Notes: generated from the sequence alone by a model not told the origin. A stretch of 64,000 nucleotides of DNA from Alphaproteobacteria bacterium (GCA_016783965.1 JADHVO010000008.1:62001-126000); one strand, 5' to 3'. Positions 43,949 through 54,728 are shown, counted from the stretch's first letter. A program made the numbers and translations.

Positions 43949-44718
43949 CCGAAGCGGCCGGTGATGTACTGCTCGGTCTGCTTCTTCTCGGGCGCGGTGA
44001 AGATCTTCTCCGTCGGGCCGTACTCGATGAGCTCGCCGAGATACATGAACGCCGTGAAGTCGGAGGCGCGCGACGCCTGCTGCATGTTGTGGGTCACGAT
44101 CACGATCGTGTAGTCGGCGCTGAGTTCGTCGATCAGCTCCTCGATCTTGGCGGTCGAGATCGGGTCGAGGGCCGAGCAGGGTTCGTCGAGCAGGATCACT
44201 TCCGGGCGGGTCGCCACGGTGCGCGCGATGCAAAGACGCTGCTGCTGGCCGCCGGAGAGCGAGAGGCCCGAATTCTTGAGCTTGTCCTTGACCTCGGTCC
44301 ACAGCGCGGCGCGTTGCAGCGCGTCCTCGATGCGGCCATCGAGCTCCGACTTGGGCATGCGCTCATAGAGCTTAATGCCGAAGGCGATGTTGTCGTAGAT
44401 CGTCATCGGAAACGGCGTGGGCTTCTGGAACACCATGCCGACGCGCGAGCGCAGCAGGTTGGTGTCGATCCGGCTGGAGAGGATGTTCTCACCGTCGAGG
44501 TTCACCTCGCCCTCGGCGCGCTGGTTGGGATAGAGCTCGTAGATGCGGTTCAGGATGCGCAGCAGGGTGGACTTGCCGCAGCCGGACGGGCCGATGAACG
44601 CCGTGACCTTGCGCTCCATCAGCGGCACGGTAACGTTCTTCAGGCCCTTGAACGAGCCGTAATAGAACGACAGGTTCTTGATGTCGACTTTCGGCTTGTC
44701 CGCTACGGTCGCGTCCAT
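43945..44718 (-). CDS. pstB: Phosphate ABC transporter ATP-binding protein PstB
   Basis: The 257-residue product has Walker A ([12 protein letters not shown]), the ABC signature ([13 protein letters not shown]) and Walker B ([13 protein letters not shown]), with PstB-specific [15 protein letters not shown]. It energises high-affinity phosphate uptake. It follows pstA by 2 bases. phoU, which often comes next, is absent; the next gene is convergent and unrelated. Confidence 0.96.
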   Translation of the reverse strand: MDATVADKPKVDIKNLSFYYGSFKGLKNVTVPLMERKVTAFIGPSGCGKSTLLRILNRIYELYPNQRAEGEVNLDGENILSSRIDTNLLRSRVGMVFQKPTPFPMTIYDNIAFGIKLYERMPKSELDGRIEDALQRAALWTEVKDKLKNSGLSLSGGQQQRLCIARTVATRPEVILLDEPCSALDPISTAKIEELIDELSADYTIVIVTHNMQQASRASDFTAFMYLGELIEYGPTEKIFTAPEKKQTEQYITGRFG

Positions 44719-44720
44719 CG

Positions 44721-45575
44721 TCAGTGCTTTCTGGGTTCAAGCAACCGGGCGAAGATGCTGAGAATCAGCACGGTTGCGGTAATGAGGAGGGCACCTGCCC
44801 AGGCGAGGTGGTGCCAGTCCTCGTAAGGCGACATGGCGAACTGGAAGATGACGGCCGGCAGGCTCGCCATCGGCTGGGTCATGTCGGTGTTCATGAACGA
44901 GCTGTTGAGCGCCGTGAACAGCAGCGGCGCCGTTTCACCGGAGATGCGCGCGACGGCAAGCAGCACGCCGGTGACGATGCCGGCACGCGCGGCACGCCAG
45001 GTGACGGCGCGGATGATGTTGCTGCGCGGCGCACCCAGCGCCGCCGCCGCCTCCCGCAGGCCGTTGGGGACCAGCAGGAGCATGTTCTCGGTGGTGCGCA
45101 CGACGACCGGGATCACGATCACCATCAGAGATACCGCACCGGCCCAGCCCGAGAAGCCATGCAGCGGTGCCACCAGGATCTCGTAGACGAAGAGGCCGGT
45201 GACAATGGACGGGGCGCTGAGAAGGATATCGTTGACGAAGCGCACGAAAAAGGCGAGGCGGCCGTAACGGCCATATTCGGCGAGATAGGTGCCCGCGAGC
45301 AGGCCCAGCGGCGTGCCGCCGAGCACCGCGACGACACTCATCAGCACGCTGCCGACGATGGCGTTGATCAGGCCGCCATCCTCGCCCGGCGGCGGCGTGA
45401 TCTCGGTGAAAACCTTCGGATTGATCGCCGAGAAGCCGTTGTAGAACAGCGAATATAGGATCAGCGCCAGCCAGATGAGGCCGAATCCTGCGGCGCCGAC
45501 CGAGAGGAAGAGGAAGAAGCGGTTCGCGAGTTTGCGGCGGGCGATCAGGCCCTGGTTCTTGCCATTCCGGGCCAT
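44721..45575 (-). CDS. pstA: Phosphate ABC transporter permease PstA
   Basis: The 284-residue product has six membrane helices and the ABC-permease EAA-like loop [21 protein letters not shown]. It forms the channel with PstC. It lies 3 bases after pstC and 2 bases before pstB. No oddity is seen. Confidence 0.94.
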   Translation of the reverse strand: MARNGKNQGLIARRKLANRFFLFLSVGAAGFGLIWLALILYSLFYNGFSAINPKVFTEITPPPGEDGGLINAIVGSVLMSVVAVLGGTPLGLLAGTYLAEYGRYGRLAFFVRFVNDILLSAPSIVTGLFVYEILVAPLHGFSGWAGAVSLMVIVIPVVVRTTENMLLLVPNGLREAAAALGAPRSNIIRAVTWRAARAGIVTGVLLAVARISGETAPLLFTALNSSFMNTDMTQPMASLPAVIFQFAMSPYEDWHHLAWAGALLITATVLILSIFARLLEPRKH

Positions 45576-45578
45576 GGG

Positions 45579-46565
45579 CTAGGTCCCTGCGCGGCGTTCG
45601 AGCGCGCGCAGCATGAGCTGGGCGGAGGCGAGAACGATAAAGGTGATGGCGAACAGCAGCAGGCCCATATAGATGAGGGACGGCGCATAGAGATCGCCCA
45701 GCGCCTCCGTGAATTCATTCGCAATGGTCGCGGAAATCGTGGTGCCCGGCGCAAACAGCGAATTCGGCAGGTGGTGCGCGTTGCCGATCACGAAGGTGAC
45801 GGCCATCGTCTCGCCCAGAGCGCGGCCCAGCGCGAGCATCGCGCCGCCGACGACACCGGCACGCGCAAAGGGCAGCACGACGCGCCACATGACTTCCCAG
45901 GTGGTGCAGCCGAGACCATAGGCCGCCTCCTTCAGCATTGATGGGACGGTCTCAAACACGTCGCGCGTGACCGCCGAGATGTACGGCAGCACCATGATCG
46001 ACAGGATGAGCGCGGCGGTGAAGATGCCGATGCCGTAGGGAGGACCGGCGAAGATGTCTTGCAGGATGGGGACGTCGGCGAAGGTATCGACAACCCAGAT
46101 CTGCACGTGCTCCTGGAACCAGGGTGCGAACACGAACAGGCCCCAGATGCCGTAGATGATCGACGGGACGGCGGCCAGCAGCTCGACCGCGATGCCAATG
46201 GGGCGCCGCAGGAAGCGCGGGCAGATCTCGGTCAGGAAGATCGCGATGCCGATGCCGACCGGCACGGCGATGAACATGGCGAGGAACGACGTAACGAGCG
46301 TCCCGAATATCGCCGGCAGCGCGCCGAACTTCTCGGTCACCGCGTTCCACTTGTCGGTCCAGATGAACGGCAGGCCGAACGCGTTGATCGCCGGCATGGC
46401 GCCGATCACCAGGGAGATGATCACGCCGGCGAAGATGCCGAGCACGATCAGCGCGGCGGCAAGCGTAAGGATCCGGAAGCGCAGGTCGCGGGCGCCGCCC
46501 TTGGCGATCGCGGTGGCTCTTTCAGGGACGCTGATCATCTGCTCGCGGAGCGCTATGTCGGCCAT
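45579..46565 (-). CDS. pstC: Phosphate ABC transporter permease PstC
   Basis: The start was set at the ATG at 46565 (MADIALREQM), giving 328 residues; further upstream is promoter DNA. It has six membrane helices and the permease loop SMLKEAAYGLGCTTWEVMWRV. It heads the visible pstCAB operon. The phosphate-binding protein gene pstS is not upstream; the divergent side holds an unrelated exported protein. Confidence 0.93.
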   Translation of the reverse strand: MADIALREQMISVPERATAIAKGGARDLRFRILTLAAALIVLGIFAGVIISLVIGAMPAINAFGLPFIWTDKWNAVTEKFGALPAIFGTLVTSFLAMFIAVPVGIGIAIFLTEICPRFLRRPIGIAVELLAAVPSIIYGIWGLFVFAPWFQEHVQIWVVDTFADVPILQDIFAGPPYGIGIFTAALILSIMVLPYISAVTRDVFETVPSMLKEAAYGLGCTTWEVMWRVVLPFARAGVVGGAMLALGRALGETMAVTFVIGNAHHLPNSLFAPGTTISATIANEFTEALGDLYAPSLIYMGLLLFAITFIVLASAQLMLRALERRAGT

Positions 46566-46662
46566 GGGTCGCAATGCCAGTCGGAAAGAGGGCAGTTGCC
46601 CAAGCGTTTCCCCGCCCTTTGAACCACCAAGACCCATCCCACCGGCCTTGCGCGCAAGGACC

Positions 46663-46691
46663 ATCACAGTTTTGCAAAGCTTTTGTGACGG
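46663..46691 (-). promoter_or_regulatory. Pho-box-like direct repeats upstream of pstC
   Basis: On the pstC strand, CCGTCAC, GCTTTGC and CTGTGAT follow each other at 11-base steps, with AAAA between each pair. That spacing and the outer units resemble the PhoB consensus CTGTCAT-N4-CTGTCAT; the middle unit is poor. It lies about 100 bases before the pstC start. Confidence 0.5.
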
Positions 46692-46739
46692 ACAGCCTGC
46701 CGCCGTGTCCGTTGATCTAAACCCTTGAAATAATGAAGG

Positions 46740-46766
46740 AACCGCGCGGCGAAGTGCCGCGCGGTT
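46740..46766. terminator. Intrinsic terminator of the exported-protein gene
   Basis: Perfect 11-bp arms (AACCGCGCGGC / GCCGCGCGGTT) with a 5-base loop lie 20 bases after the minus-strand stop at 46787. On that strand a T-rich stretch follows (TTCCTTCATTATTT). Confidence 0.7.
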
Positions 46767-46786
46767 GCTCATCCTGGGCCGGTTGC

Positions 46787-47170
46787 TTAGCGACCCGCGG
46801 TCACGACGACATCGAAGCTGTCACCTGCTGTATTGGTGACCGTCCAGTGCTCCCCAATGGGGTGCACCGACAGCGGCGAGCAACTTTCGGTCGGGGGGCT
46901 GGAACCCGCCTGCTGGGTCAGGCAGAGCGTGGCTCCGCTGTCCTTTGTCGCCCACTTGCCCGGAATGTCCATCGGCTTGCCGTCCTGGCCCGTGACCCGA
47001 GTGATGTAGGTGCCGTCGGCATTGAACAGCAAAGCTGCTGTCGCGCCGGTCTTCGTGTTCTTGCTGGTGACCGTGTTGGCATAGGTGGTGGCCATCGGAT
47101 CGTCGGCCGCCAGAGCCATGCTCGTGCAGAGTGCGAACGCCCCCCCGAGCACAAGTGTCGTAAATCGCAT
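46787..47170 (-). CDS. Exported hypothetical protein
   Basis: This 127-residue protein has a signal peptide (MRFTTLVLGGAFALCTSMAL) cleaved after ALA. The mature part is Thr/Gly-rich and mostly beta, with two cysteines (TLCLTQ and ESCSPL) that could form a disulphide. No family is recognised. It is monocistronic, with its own terminator. Confidence 0.65.
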   Translation of the reverse strand: MRFTTLVLGGAFALCTSMALAADDPMATTYANTVTSKNTKTGATAALLFNADGTYITRVTGQDGKPMDIPGKWATKDSGATLCLTQQAGSSPPTESCSPLSVHPIGEHWTVTNTAGDSFDVVVTAGR

Positions 47171-47341
47171 CGATCTTTCTCCCCTTCTTAACGAACCACG
47201 CAGTGATTACGCCCGCCACAAGCTTGACGGACTGGCGACGAGATTAACCTTTTACGAACCTTGCCGGAACTGTTCCCTTTAAAGCTTTCGGTAGGTGGTC
47301 CAAGCCTAGTCTTCGCTGGGTTTCCTTGGAAATAGCTGCTC

Positions 47342-49576
47342 GTGCGCACCCTTCGCACAGTCCTGGGACTGATCGCGTTCGTCATGCTGATCGTGGCGTT
47401 CGGCGACGTTGCGCTTCACAACCGCTTCACCCTGATGCCGCCGTGGCAGTTCACGGTGCTGGTAGTGAGCGTGCTGGGCTTCCTGCTCCATGAGTTCATC
47501 GTGGCGCGGCAGCGCGTCGAGGTGCTGGACCGCCAGGCCGCGCAGCTCAAATCCGCCGGCCATAGGCTCGAGCAATCGCTCCAGGCGGCCGCGGCGTTCA
47601 ACGCACGGCTCAACCAGTCAGAGGCGCGTTACAAGGCACTGGTCGATGCGCAGGGCGACGCCATCTTCCGCCGCGCACCCGACAGCCGCCTGACCTACGG
47701 CAACGACGCGTTCTTCAAGCTGTTTGGACTGAATTCGCAGCGCGCCGTCGGCCAACCCTTCGCGACGGAACTTCACCCTTCCAGCCGTGCGCCGATCTTT
47801 GGCAGCTTCGCGGGCCTGGAATCGGGCCGCAATCGCGTGCGCTACGACCAGCACGTGCGCACGGCCTATGGCTGGCGCTGGATGGCCTGGGAAGACTACG
47901 CGGTGCGCGACGCGCATGGCCGCCTGGTCGAGGTGCAGAGCGTCGGGCGCGACATCACCGAACGTAAGGCACTGGAGGACGCGATCACCGAGGCGCGCGA
48001 CAAGGCGGAAGCCGGAAGCCGCGCGAAGTCGGGCTTCCTTGCGACCATGAGCCACGAGATCCGCACGCCGATGAACGGCGTGCTGGGCATGGCACGCCTG
48101 CTCCAGGAAACCGAGCTTCGCCCCGAACAGCGCACCTATGTCGAGGCGATCCGCAAGTCGGGCGAAGCGCTGCTGAGCCTCATCGGCGACATCCTCGACT
48201 TCTCCAAGATCGAGGCCGGCAGCTTCACGCCCGAGGACGACGAGGTCGAGCTGCGCCCGCTGGTCGAGGCGGTGGTCGAACTCTGCTGCCCGCGCGCACA
48301 CGACAAGGCCATCGAGATCATCGCCGCGGTCGATGCCGGCGTGCCGTCCGTCATCCGCAGCGACAGCCTGCGCCTGCGCCAGGTGCTGACCAATCTGGTC
48401 GGCAATGCCGTGAAGTTCACCGAGAAAGGCGGCGTCCTGGTGCATGCCTACATCGCCCAGGCCAACCACCGTCATTATGTCCGCTTCGACGTGCGCGACA
48501 CTGGCGTCGGCGTGCCTACGGAAAAGCGCGGCGAGATCTTCAACGAATTCGTCCAGGCGGATTCGAGTCATGCCCGCAAGTTCGGAGGCACGGGTCTGGG
48601 GCTCGCCATCTCCAAGAAACTCGTGGAAGGCATGGGCGGCGAGATCGGCATCACCGAAGCCCCCGGCGGCGGCAGCCAGTTCTGGTTCACGATCCCCGCG
48701 GTCGTCGTGCGCGCGGCGCCGGAAGACACGCGGCTGCTGGAGGGCCGAACTATCGCGATCGTCACGCGCAACCCGATCCTCCGCGAGGGCCTCTCCGCCC
48801 AGGTCGGCGCTGCCGGCGGCGCGGTGAGGGACATCCGCGACGCGTTCGGACCGAAGCCCGATCTCGTGATCGTCGATGCCGGTACCGATCCCCATCCGGC
48901 GCCACCCGGCGACCCGGTGAGAGGCGTTCCCTCCCTCGTACTGCTGACCCCCGCCGCGCGATCGCAACTCGGGGTGCTGCGCGAGATGGGCTTTGCAGGT
49001 TATCTTATGAAGCCGGTGCGGCAGTCGTCGCTGGTCGAGCGTATCCGGATGTCGCGCTGCCACGTGCCGGCGCGGCCAGAGCCGGAAACCGATACGACGC
49101 CGCCGATTCCGAACATGTGGGCGCCGATCGCGGCATTCGTACAAGCGGCTGAGCCGGAAGCCGCCTTCAGCGGATCGCTCAACATCCTGCTAGCCGAGGA
49201 CAATCCGATCAACGCGCTGTTGACCCGCGAGCTGCTCAGGCGCCGCGGACACAAGGTGACCGAAGTTACCGATGGCGGCGCGGCGGTGAAGGCGATGGAG
49301 AACGGCGGGTTCGACATCGTGCTGACCGACATCCACATGCCGGGGATGGACGGCATCGAGGCGACGAGGGCGATCCGAGCCTTCGAGGCCGCCAATGGCC
49401 GGCGGCGCACGCCCATCGTGGCGCTGACCGCCGATGCGCTCGAGACCGGCAAGCGTGGCTGCAAGGAGGCCGGCATGGACGGCTTCCTCACCAAGCCGAT
49501 CGAGCCCGCGCAGCTGGACAGAATGTTCAATATCCTCTTCCCATCGGCGGCCGCCCTGAACAATGCTGCGGCGTGA
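47342..49576 (+). CDS. PAS-containing hybrid sensor histidine kinase with receiver domain
   Basis: Read from a GTG at 47342, the 744-residue protein has two membrane helices (about 6-24 and 36-54) and a PAS domain (about 95-215). The HisKA domain follows with phospho-acceptor His238 ([11 protein letters not shown]), then a HATPase_c domain ([31 protein letters not shown]). A degenerate receiver-like segment without the usual acidic pair (about 465-570) comes next. The C-terminal true receiver has Asp663 ([11 protein letters not shown]). Its phosphate could pass to an Hpt protein; one is encoded at 20635-20988. No response regulator is adjacent. Confidence 0.9.
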   Translation: MRTLRTVLGLIAFVMLIVAFGDVALHNRFTLMPPWQFTVLVVSVLGFLLHEFIVARQRVEVLDRQAAQLKSAGHRLEQSLQAAAAFNARLNQSEARYKALVDAQGDAIFRRAPDSRLTYGNDAFFKLFGLNSQRAVGQPFATELHPSSRAPIFGSFAGLESGRNRVRYDQHVRTAYGWRWMAWEDYAVRDAHGRLVEVQSVGRDITERKALEDAITEARDKAEAGSRAKSGFLATMSHEIRTPMNGVLGMARLLQETELRPEQRTYVEAIRKSGEALLSLIGDILDFSKIEAGSFTPEDDEVELRPLVEAVVELCCPRAHDKAIEIIAAVDAGVPSVIRSDSLRLRQVLTNLVGNAVKFTEKGGVLVHAYIAQANHRHYVRFDVRDTGVGVPTEKRGEIFNEFVQADSSHARKFGGTGLGLAISKKLVEGMGGEIGITEAPGGGSQFWFTIPAVVVRAAPEDTRLLEGRTIAIVTRNPILREGLSAQVGAAGGAVRDIRDAFGPKPDLVIVDAGTDPHPAPPGDPVRGVPSLVLLTPAARSQLGVLREMGFAGYLMKPVRQSSLVERIRMSRCHVPARPEPETDTTPPIPNMWAPIAAFVQAAEPEAAFSGSLNILLAEDNPINALLTRELLRRRGHKVTEVTDGGAAVKAMENGGFDIVLTDIHMPGMDGIEATRAIRAFEAANGRRRTPIVALTADALETGKRGCKEAGMDGFLTKPIEPAQLDRMFNILFPSAAALNNAAA

Positions 49577-49600
49577 GCCGTGGCGAGGGGCTGACGCGTT

Positions 49601-49690
49601 GGCAACCCGCCCTTGCAAGGACGCTGGCCTGGATGGTTCCCTGACCAAACCCACCGAATCTTGCGCAGCTGGATAAAATGTTCCCGACCT
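49601..49690 (+). pseudogene. Decayed duplicate of the kinase receiver-domain tail
   Basis: These 90 bases align without gaps to 49448-49537, inside the receiver domain of the gene just upstream (shared TGCAAGGA, GCGCAGCTGGA and AATGTTC blocks; roughly 70% identity by eye). The reading frame has a stop near the end. It looks like the remnant of a second receiver gene or a tandem duplication. Confidence 0.6.
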
Positions 49691-49727
49691 TACCCCCGCA
49701 TGGCGTGACGGCACGCACAGTGGCCGT

Positions 49728-51137
49728 ATGAACACCACACAGAACGACGCCGCGCATGGGACGCGAGCCGCAATCGCGTCTTACCTGAAGCCCCGTTCCG
49801 CCACCATGCTGGTGCTCGGCGCGTCGTGCGGGCTGCCGCTGCTGACAATCTCGAACGTGCTGAGCCTGTGGCTGACAGACGGCGGCGCTTCCATGACCGA
49901 AATCGGGCTGTTCGCGTACACGCTCCTGCCCTACTCGTTCAAATTCGTATGGGCGCCGCTGCTGGATCAGGTGCGCCTCCCCGTCCTTCACGACCTGCTG
50001 GGCAAGCGTCGTTCCTGGATGCTGGTAGCCCAGCTCGGCATTCTCCTTGCCTTCATTGGATTATCGCTGAGCGACCCGCACACACAACTGATGCAGATTG
50101 CACTGTTCGCGCTGCTTCTGGGCTTCAGCGGTGCGAGTCAGGACATCTCGGTGGACGCGTGGCGCATCGAAATCGCCCCAGCCGAAGAGCAAGGTACGAT
50201 GCTCGGGGCCTACCAGCTCGGTTATCGGCTGACGGCTCTCGCGACGGCGGCGCTGGCGCCATATGTCGCCCAGATCGTCTCGTGGCATGCCAGCCTGGTC
50301 TTTCTCGGGTGCCTGACCTTTCTCGGCATGGCAGCTGCGCTGCTTGCGGGGCGACCGTCCGAGCGCGATGCTGGCGACGAGGCCCGGGCAGCAGAGAAGC
50401 AGCTTCAACTGTCGGGCGGAGCGGGTGCAACGATCGGTTGGCTCTACGGTGCCGCGATCGCACCCTTTGTCGACTTCTTCCGCAACCATCGCTGGACCGG
50501 CCTGCTCATCCTTGCGTTCATCGGCGCCTATCGCCTGCCCGACTTCATCATGGGCACCGTGGCGCGGCCGATGTATCGGCAGAGCTTCTCCCTGATCGAG
50601 ATCGGCACGATGTCGGGCTTGATCGGAGTATGGGTGACTATCGCCGGCGCCTTGATCGGTGGCTTCGTCGTGTTCCGTTTTGGCGTCATGCGTGCCCTGT
50701 TGGCCGGACTGATCGCAGTGGTCGCTGGCAACCTCTGCTACGCGCTGCTGGCCGCCAGTGGTCACAATATCGTCATGTTCGCGACTGCGATCGGGGTTGA
50801 GAACATCGCTGCGGGGTTCGCTGGCACTGCGCTGCTCGCTTACATGTCGAGCCTGACAAGCAAGGCATTCACCGCGACGCAGTACGCGCTGTTCAGCTCC
50901 TTCTATGCCTTGCCCGGAAAGTTGCTCGGCGGGCTTTCCGGAATTTTCGTGGATTGGTTCACCAGCCATCGCCACCTGTTTGACGGGTTCATCCCGGCAT
51001 TGGGCGCCCTGCCAGACAAGGTCGTCGGCTTTGTGCCGTTCTTCGTCTCAACCGCGCTGGCGGGCGTGCCGGCGCTGGTTCTTTTCCTGATTCTGATGCG
51101 GCTGCATGGCTTCGGCGCACCGTCAGCGAAAGGCTAG
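49728..51137 (+). CDS. ampG: AmpG-family MFS permease
   Basis: The 469-residue product has about 12 membrane segments and the AmpG-like features LGASCGLPLLTISNVLSLWL, FVWAPLLDQVRLP and GASQDISVDAWRIEI. AmpG imports anhydromuropeptides for cell-wall recycling and can influence beta-lactamase induction. No ampR or ampD is adjacent. The assignment to AmpG rather than another MFS subgroup is good but not certain. Confidence 0.82.
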   Translation: MNTTQNDAAHGTRAAIASYLKPRSATMLVLGASCGLPLLTISNVLSLWLTDGGASMTEIGLFAYTLLPYSFKFVWAPLLDQVRLPVLHDLLGKRRSWMLVAQLGILLAFIGLSLSDPHTQLMQIALFALLLGFSGASQDISVDAWRIEIAPAEEQGTMLGAYQLGYRLTALATAALAPYVAQIVSWHASLVFLGCLTFLGMAAALLAGRPSERDAGDEARAAEKQLQLSGGAGATIGWLYGAAIAPFVDFFRNHRWTGLLILAFIGAYRLPDFIMGTVARPMYRQSFSLIEIGTMSGLIGVWVTIAGALIGGFVVFRFGVMRALLAGLIAVVAGNLCYALLAASGHNIVMFATAIGVENIAAGFAGTALLAYMSSLTSKAFTATQYALFSSFYALPGKLLGGLSGIFVDWFTSHRHLFDGFIPALGALPDKVVGFVPFFVSTALAGVPALVLFLILMRLHGFGAPSAKG

Positions 51138-51334
51138 GCGACCGCTTGGTTGCCGGTGATCGTGGAGTTCCTTGTGCTGCCGCACATTCACGCCCGCCGG
51201 GACAAGGTTACGGCGATTGCAACGATGTGACTGGCTGGTTTGCTTGGGCTTAGGCCGATCTGGTAAAATGGAGAATAGGGAGCGGGCCAGCTGGCTCCGG
51301 AGCAGTCGGCGCCCCAACCCAAGGATCTGTTCGC

Positions 51335-52174
51335 TTGGTCAACATCCACGAGCCTGGCTCTCTCGAGGGCCGACTTGAGCAGTGGCCAGTGCTAGCGACG
51401 GCCGGTGCCCTGGAAGTGCGCCTGGCGGAGACGGAGGCGGAAGTCGAGCAGGCGCAGCGCCTGCGCTATCACGTCTTCTATGAAGAGATGGCGGCGGTGC
51501 CGTCACCGGAGATGCGCGACGCGCGCCGGGATTTCGACAAGTTCGACGAGGTCTGCGACCATCTTCTGGTGGTGGACCGTTCCGCGCACGATGAAGACGG
51601 GCAACCGCTGGTCGTTGGCACCTATCGTTTGACGCGCGACGTGGACGCGGCGCGCGCAGGCGGCTTCTACACCGCGGGCGAGTTCGACATGTCGCGGATG
51701 CTGAAGGCGTTCGCGGGGCAGAAGCTGCTGGAGCTGGGACGTTCCTGCGTGCTCAAGACCTATCGCAACCGCACCACGACCATGCAGCTTCTGTGGAAGG
51801 GGCTGATGGCCTATGTCGCGCGCTTCGACATCGACCTGATGTTCGGTTGCGCGTCGTTCCCGGGCATAGATCCGGACGCGCTGGCGATGCCGTTGTCCTA
51901 TCTGCACCACTATGCCGCGATGCCGGAGGACGTGAAGGTTTCAGCGCGGCCTGAACTATATGTCTCCATGGCGCGCATCCCGAAGGACGCGATCGACCAG
52001 AAGGAGGGCATGCGGACCTTGCCGCCGCTGTTGAAGGGTTACCTGCGCGCGGGCTGCCGCATCGGTGACGGCGCGGTGATCGACCGCCAGTTCTCGACCA
52101 CCGACGTGTTCATCTATTTCCCCATGTCGGGCCTCGACCCGCGCTACAAGAGCCGCTTCGGCCTCACCAGCTAG
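51335..52174 (+). CDS. olsB: OlsB-like N-acyltransferase (ornithine lipid synthesis)
   Basis: Read from a TTG at 51335 with an AAGGAT ribosome-binding sequence, the 279-residue product matches the OlsB family: RLRYHVFYEEM, DFDKFDEVCDHLLVVD, LELGRSCVLKTYRNRTTTMQ and LMFGCASFPGIDP. OlsB adds a 3-hydroxy fatty acid to ornithine to make lyso-ornithine lipid. The second enzyme, OlsA, is not adjacent; the PlsC-type gene at 3037-3900 is distant. Its stop overlaps a convergent gene by 4 bases. Confidence 0.82.
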   Translation: MVNIHEPGSLEGRLEQWPVLATAGALEVRLAETEAEVEQAQRLRYHVFYEEMAAVPSPEMRDARRDFDKFDEVCDHLLVVDRSAHDEDGQPLVVGTYRLTRDVDAARAGGFYTAGEFDMSRMLKAFAGQKLLELGRSCVLKTYRNRTTTMQLLWKGLMAYVARFDIDLMFGCASFPGIDPDALAMPLSYLHHYAAMPEDVKVSARPELYVSMARIPKDAIDQKEGMRTLPPLLKGYLRAGCRIGDGAVIDRQFSTTDVFIYFPMSGLDPRYKSRFGLTS

Positions 52175-52470
52175 GCCGCGGGACCTGCGACCAGCTCGGT
52201 CTTGGGATGCAGCACGTCGTGCATCCGCCGCTGCAACCGTTCCTGCAAGGTCTCGCGGTCGAGGACGTCTTCGAGGATCGCGACATAGTCTGCCTTGGTT
52301 GCGCCGTCGGTGGTCATGAGGCTGTCGGCCGGCATGGGCAGATCACCGTATTCATCGACCATGATGTCGCCATGCCGCAGCTGGTAGCGCCAGTGGATGG
52401 CGCGAACCGTGTGCCGTGGATCAGTGGTGCGCTCGATCCCGGCGATAACCCAGTCGAACTTGCCGCTCAT
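52171..52470 (-). CDS. Hypothetical protein
   Basis: This 99-residue protein begins MSGKFDWVIAGIERTTDPRH and has a TVRAIHWRYQLRHGD strand pair followed by a helical end. The look is similar to small proteins sometimes found in phages (DUF7936-like), but I cannot confirm this. It lies between olsB and gshB, convergent with olsB. Confidence 0.55.
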   Translation of the reverse strand: MSGKFDWVIAGIERTTDPRHTVRAIHWRYQLRHGDIMVDEYGDLPMPADSLMTTDGATKADYVAILEDVLDRETLQERLQRRMHDVLHPKTELVAGPAA

Positions 52471-52531
52471 CAGCGCCTCCTCTCTCCAAATCGGACTTGG
52501 GGAGGCGGGCGCCCTGATTCAAGGGGCCGGA

Positions 52532-53476
52532 TCAGCCCCTCTTCCGCCGTTCGATGGCGTCCCATATGAGCTTGGCGATGTCGGCGCCGCCGAAGCGGCG
52601 GACTTCGTGGATGCCGGTGGGCGAGGTCACGTTGATCTCGGTCAGGTAGTCGCCGATCACGTCGATGCCGGTGAAGATCAGGCCGCGCTTTTTGAGTTCC
52701 GGCCCAATGGTGGCGCAGATGTGCTTCTCACGGTCGGTGAGCGTGGTGGCCTCGGGGCGGCCGCCGACATGCATGTTGGAACGCGCCTCGCCCGCCGCCG
52801 GCACGCGGTTGATCGCGCCGGCGAACTCGCCGTCGACGAGGATGATGCGCTTGTCGCCTTTGCGCACCTCCGGCACGTAGCGCTGCACGATCACCGGCTC
52901 GCGGTAGAACTGGGTGAACATCTCGAGCAGGGAGCCCAGATTCTCGTCGTCCGGCTTGACGCGGAACACACCGGCGCCGCCATTGCCGTAGAGCGGCTTG
53001 ACGATGATGTCCCTGTGCGCGGCGCGGAAGGAGTCGATGTCGCGGCGGTCGGAAGTGATGAGCGTCGGCGGCATCAGGTCTTCGAACTGGGTGACGAAGA
53101 TCTTCTCGGGCGCGTTGCGCACGCTGGCTGGGTCGTTCACCACCAGGGTCCTGGGATGAATGTTCTCCAGGATGTGCGTGGCCGTGATGTAGGCCATGTC
53201 GAACGGCGGGTCCTGGCGCATCAGGACGACGTCGGCCTGGCTGAGGTCGTAACGATGGACTTCGCCGAGCGTGAAATGATCGCCCTTGGTGGCGCGCACG
53301 CTCAGCGAACGGACATGCGCAGTGACCTTACCTTCGCGGAACGTCAGATCGCGCGGGCCGTAATAGAGAAGCGTGTCACCGCGGGATTGCGCCTCAAGCG
53401 CCAGGGCAAAGGTCGAGTCGCCGTTGATGTCGATCTTTTCGATCGGGTCCATCTGGATCGCGACGGTGAGGGCCAT
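52532..53476 (-). CDS. gshB: Glutathione synthetase
   Basis: The start was set at the ATG at 53476, giving 314 residues with the GshB N-terminal domain ([20 protein letters not shown]) and ATP-grasp domain ([31 protein letters not shown]). It joins gamma-glutamylcysteine and glycine to make glutathione. It is the last gene of a minus-strand run starting at rsmI. The gap to the SirB1-like gene is 11 bases. Confidence 0.95.
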   Translation of the reverse strand: MALTVAIQMDPIEKIDINGDSTFALALEAQSRGDTLLYYGPRDLTFREGKVTAHVRSLSVRATKGDHFTLGEVHRYDLSQADVVLMRQDPPFDMAYITATHILENIHPRTLVVNDPASVRNAPEKIFVTQFEDLMPPTLITSDRRDIDSFRAAHRDIIVKPLYGNGGAGVFRVKPDDENLGSLLEMFTQFYREPVIVQRYVPEVRKGDKRIILVDGEFAGAINRVPAAGEARSNMHVGGRPEATTLTDREKHICATIGPELKKRGLIFTGIDVIGDYLTEINVTSPTGIHEVRRFGGADIAKLIWDAIERRKRG

Positions 53477-53487
53477 TCGTGAAGCTC

Positions 53488-54300
53488 CTAGTTCAGGCGG
53501 CGCTTGATGTTGGCGAGCGAGAGCGATGCTTCGTTGTGCAGCGGCTCGCCCGGCCGCGCGATTTCGAGGCAGCGTTGGTAGGAGTTGCGCGCCGCACCGA
53601 GTGCGCCCAGCGCCTCGTTGATGCGGGCGCTGTCGAACCACAGGTCGGGACGGCGCGGAGCGATCAGGATCATGCGGTGCGTCACTTCCAGGGCGCGGTC
53701 GGGCTTGCCGTTCTCCAGCGCGCGAATCTTCAGATTGTTCTCCAGCCTGAGCAATACGTCGGTATCGCTGACCGGCTGTGCAAGCCCTGCATCGACGCCA
53801 CGCAGCTCGGCCGGCATGTGCTCGCGATCCACAACCATGCCGCTGTTGAACGGATCGATGGTGAGGTCGTCGTGGCGGTGGGTGACGCGGATGACGAAAT
53901 GGCCCTGCGTGTTGAGACCCTCGGCCTTCATTCCCGCGGCACGCGCGGCGTGCATGTAGAGGATGCCGAGCGCCACCGGCAGCCCGCGGCGGCGGTCGAT
54001 CACATCGACCAGATTGGCGTTCTTGGGGTCGTTGTAATTCTGGCCGCGCTCACCCTCATAGCCGAGGCGATCGTGCATCAGGCTCGCAAGGATGCGGGCG
54101 CCATCGGCGACGCGCACGATCATCGGCGTTTCGCGGCGCATGTCGTTCTCGATACCGGCGAGATGCGCGAAATAGGGATCGAGCGATGCCTGCTTGTGGT
54201 CGAGGATTCCGAGCATCACCGCGGCGCGCGCGATGTCGTGCGGACCCTCGCCGGATTCGCCGATACGGCGCAGATAGTCGAGCGGGTCGTTCTTGCTCAT
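53488..54300 (-). CDS. SirB1-family transglutaminase-like protein
   Basis: The 270-residue product has a Transglut_core2 domain with [25 protein letters not shown] (the usual catalytic Cys position here is not conserved) and [19 protein letters not shown], then a C-terminal tetratricopeptide-like helical region (about 180-270). The loss of the cysteine suggests a non-enzymatic role, as for other SirB1 proteins. It overlaps yraN by 4 bases. Confidence 0.85.
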   Translation of the reverse strand: MSKNDPLDYLRRIGESGEGPHDIARAAVMLGILDHKQASLDPYFAHLAGIENDMRRETPMIVRVADGARILASLMHDRLGYEGERGQNYNDPKNANLVDVIDRRRGLPVALGILYMHAARAAGMKAEGLNTQGHFVIRVTHRHDDLTIDPFNSGMVVDREHMPAELRGVDAGLAQPVSDTDVLLRLENNLKIRALENGKPDRALEVTHRMILIAPRRPDLWFDSARINEALGALGAARNSYQRCLEIARPGEPLHNEASLSLANIKRRLN

Positions 54301-54728
54301 GGCCGGAAGGCGTCACGGATGTGACGCGGGATGGCGCGCGGCGAGACGGTGACGATGTCGAAACGCATCGGGCTTTGTGCCAACACCGGCTTGCCCGCGA
54401 TGAACAGCGAGGCGGCGCGGGCGATGCGCTGCTGCTGGCGCGGAGCGACGGATTCAAGCGCGGCGCGGGTTTCGGCACGGGCCTTCACTTCGATGAAACA
54501 GAGGACTCCGCGGGGGCTTTTGGCGACCAGATCTATTTCGCCGGCATGGGTGCGCACGCGGCGGCCGAGGATGCGGTAACCCTTGAGGCGCAACAACAAT
54601 GCGGCCAGCGCTTCGCTGCTACGGCCGCGCTTTTCCGCATCCTGCTTCTTTAATTGTCGCGCGGCCTGACGCGAACCGGCTTCCACTTCGCGGGGCCGCG
54701 CCTTGTTTGGGGTGAACCGATCAGCCAT
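54297..54728 (-). CDS. yraN: YraN-family (UPF0102) endonuclease-like protein
   Basis: The 143-residue product has a basic N-terminus and the UPF0102 core: GRSSEALAALLLRLKGYRIL, RTHAGEIDLVAKSPRGVLCF and IEVKARAETRAAL, whose Asp and Glu-x-Lys form a nuclease-like active site. The role is unknown. The usual rsmI-yraN-gshB order is kept. It overlaps rsmI by 8 bases. Confidence 0.9.
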   Translation of the reverse strand: MADRFTPNKARPREVEAGSRQAARQLKKQDAEKRGRSSEALAALLLRLKGYRILGRRVRTHAGEIDLVAKSPRGVLCFIEVKARAETRAALESVAPRQQQRIARAASLFIAGKPVLAQSPMRFDIVTVSPRAIPRHIRDAFRP

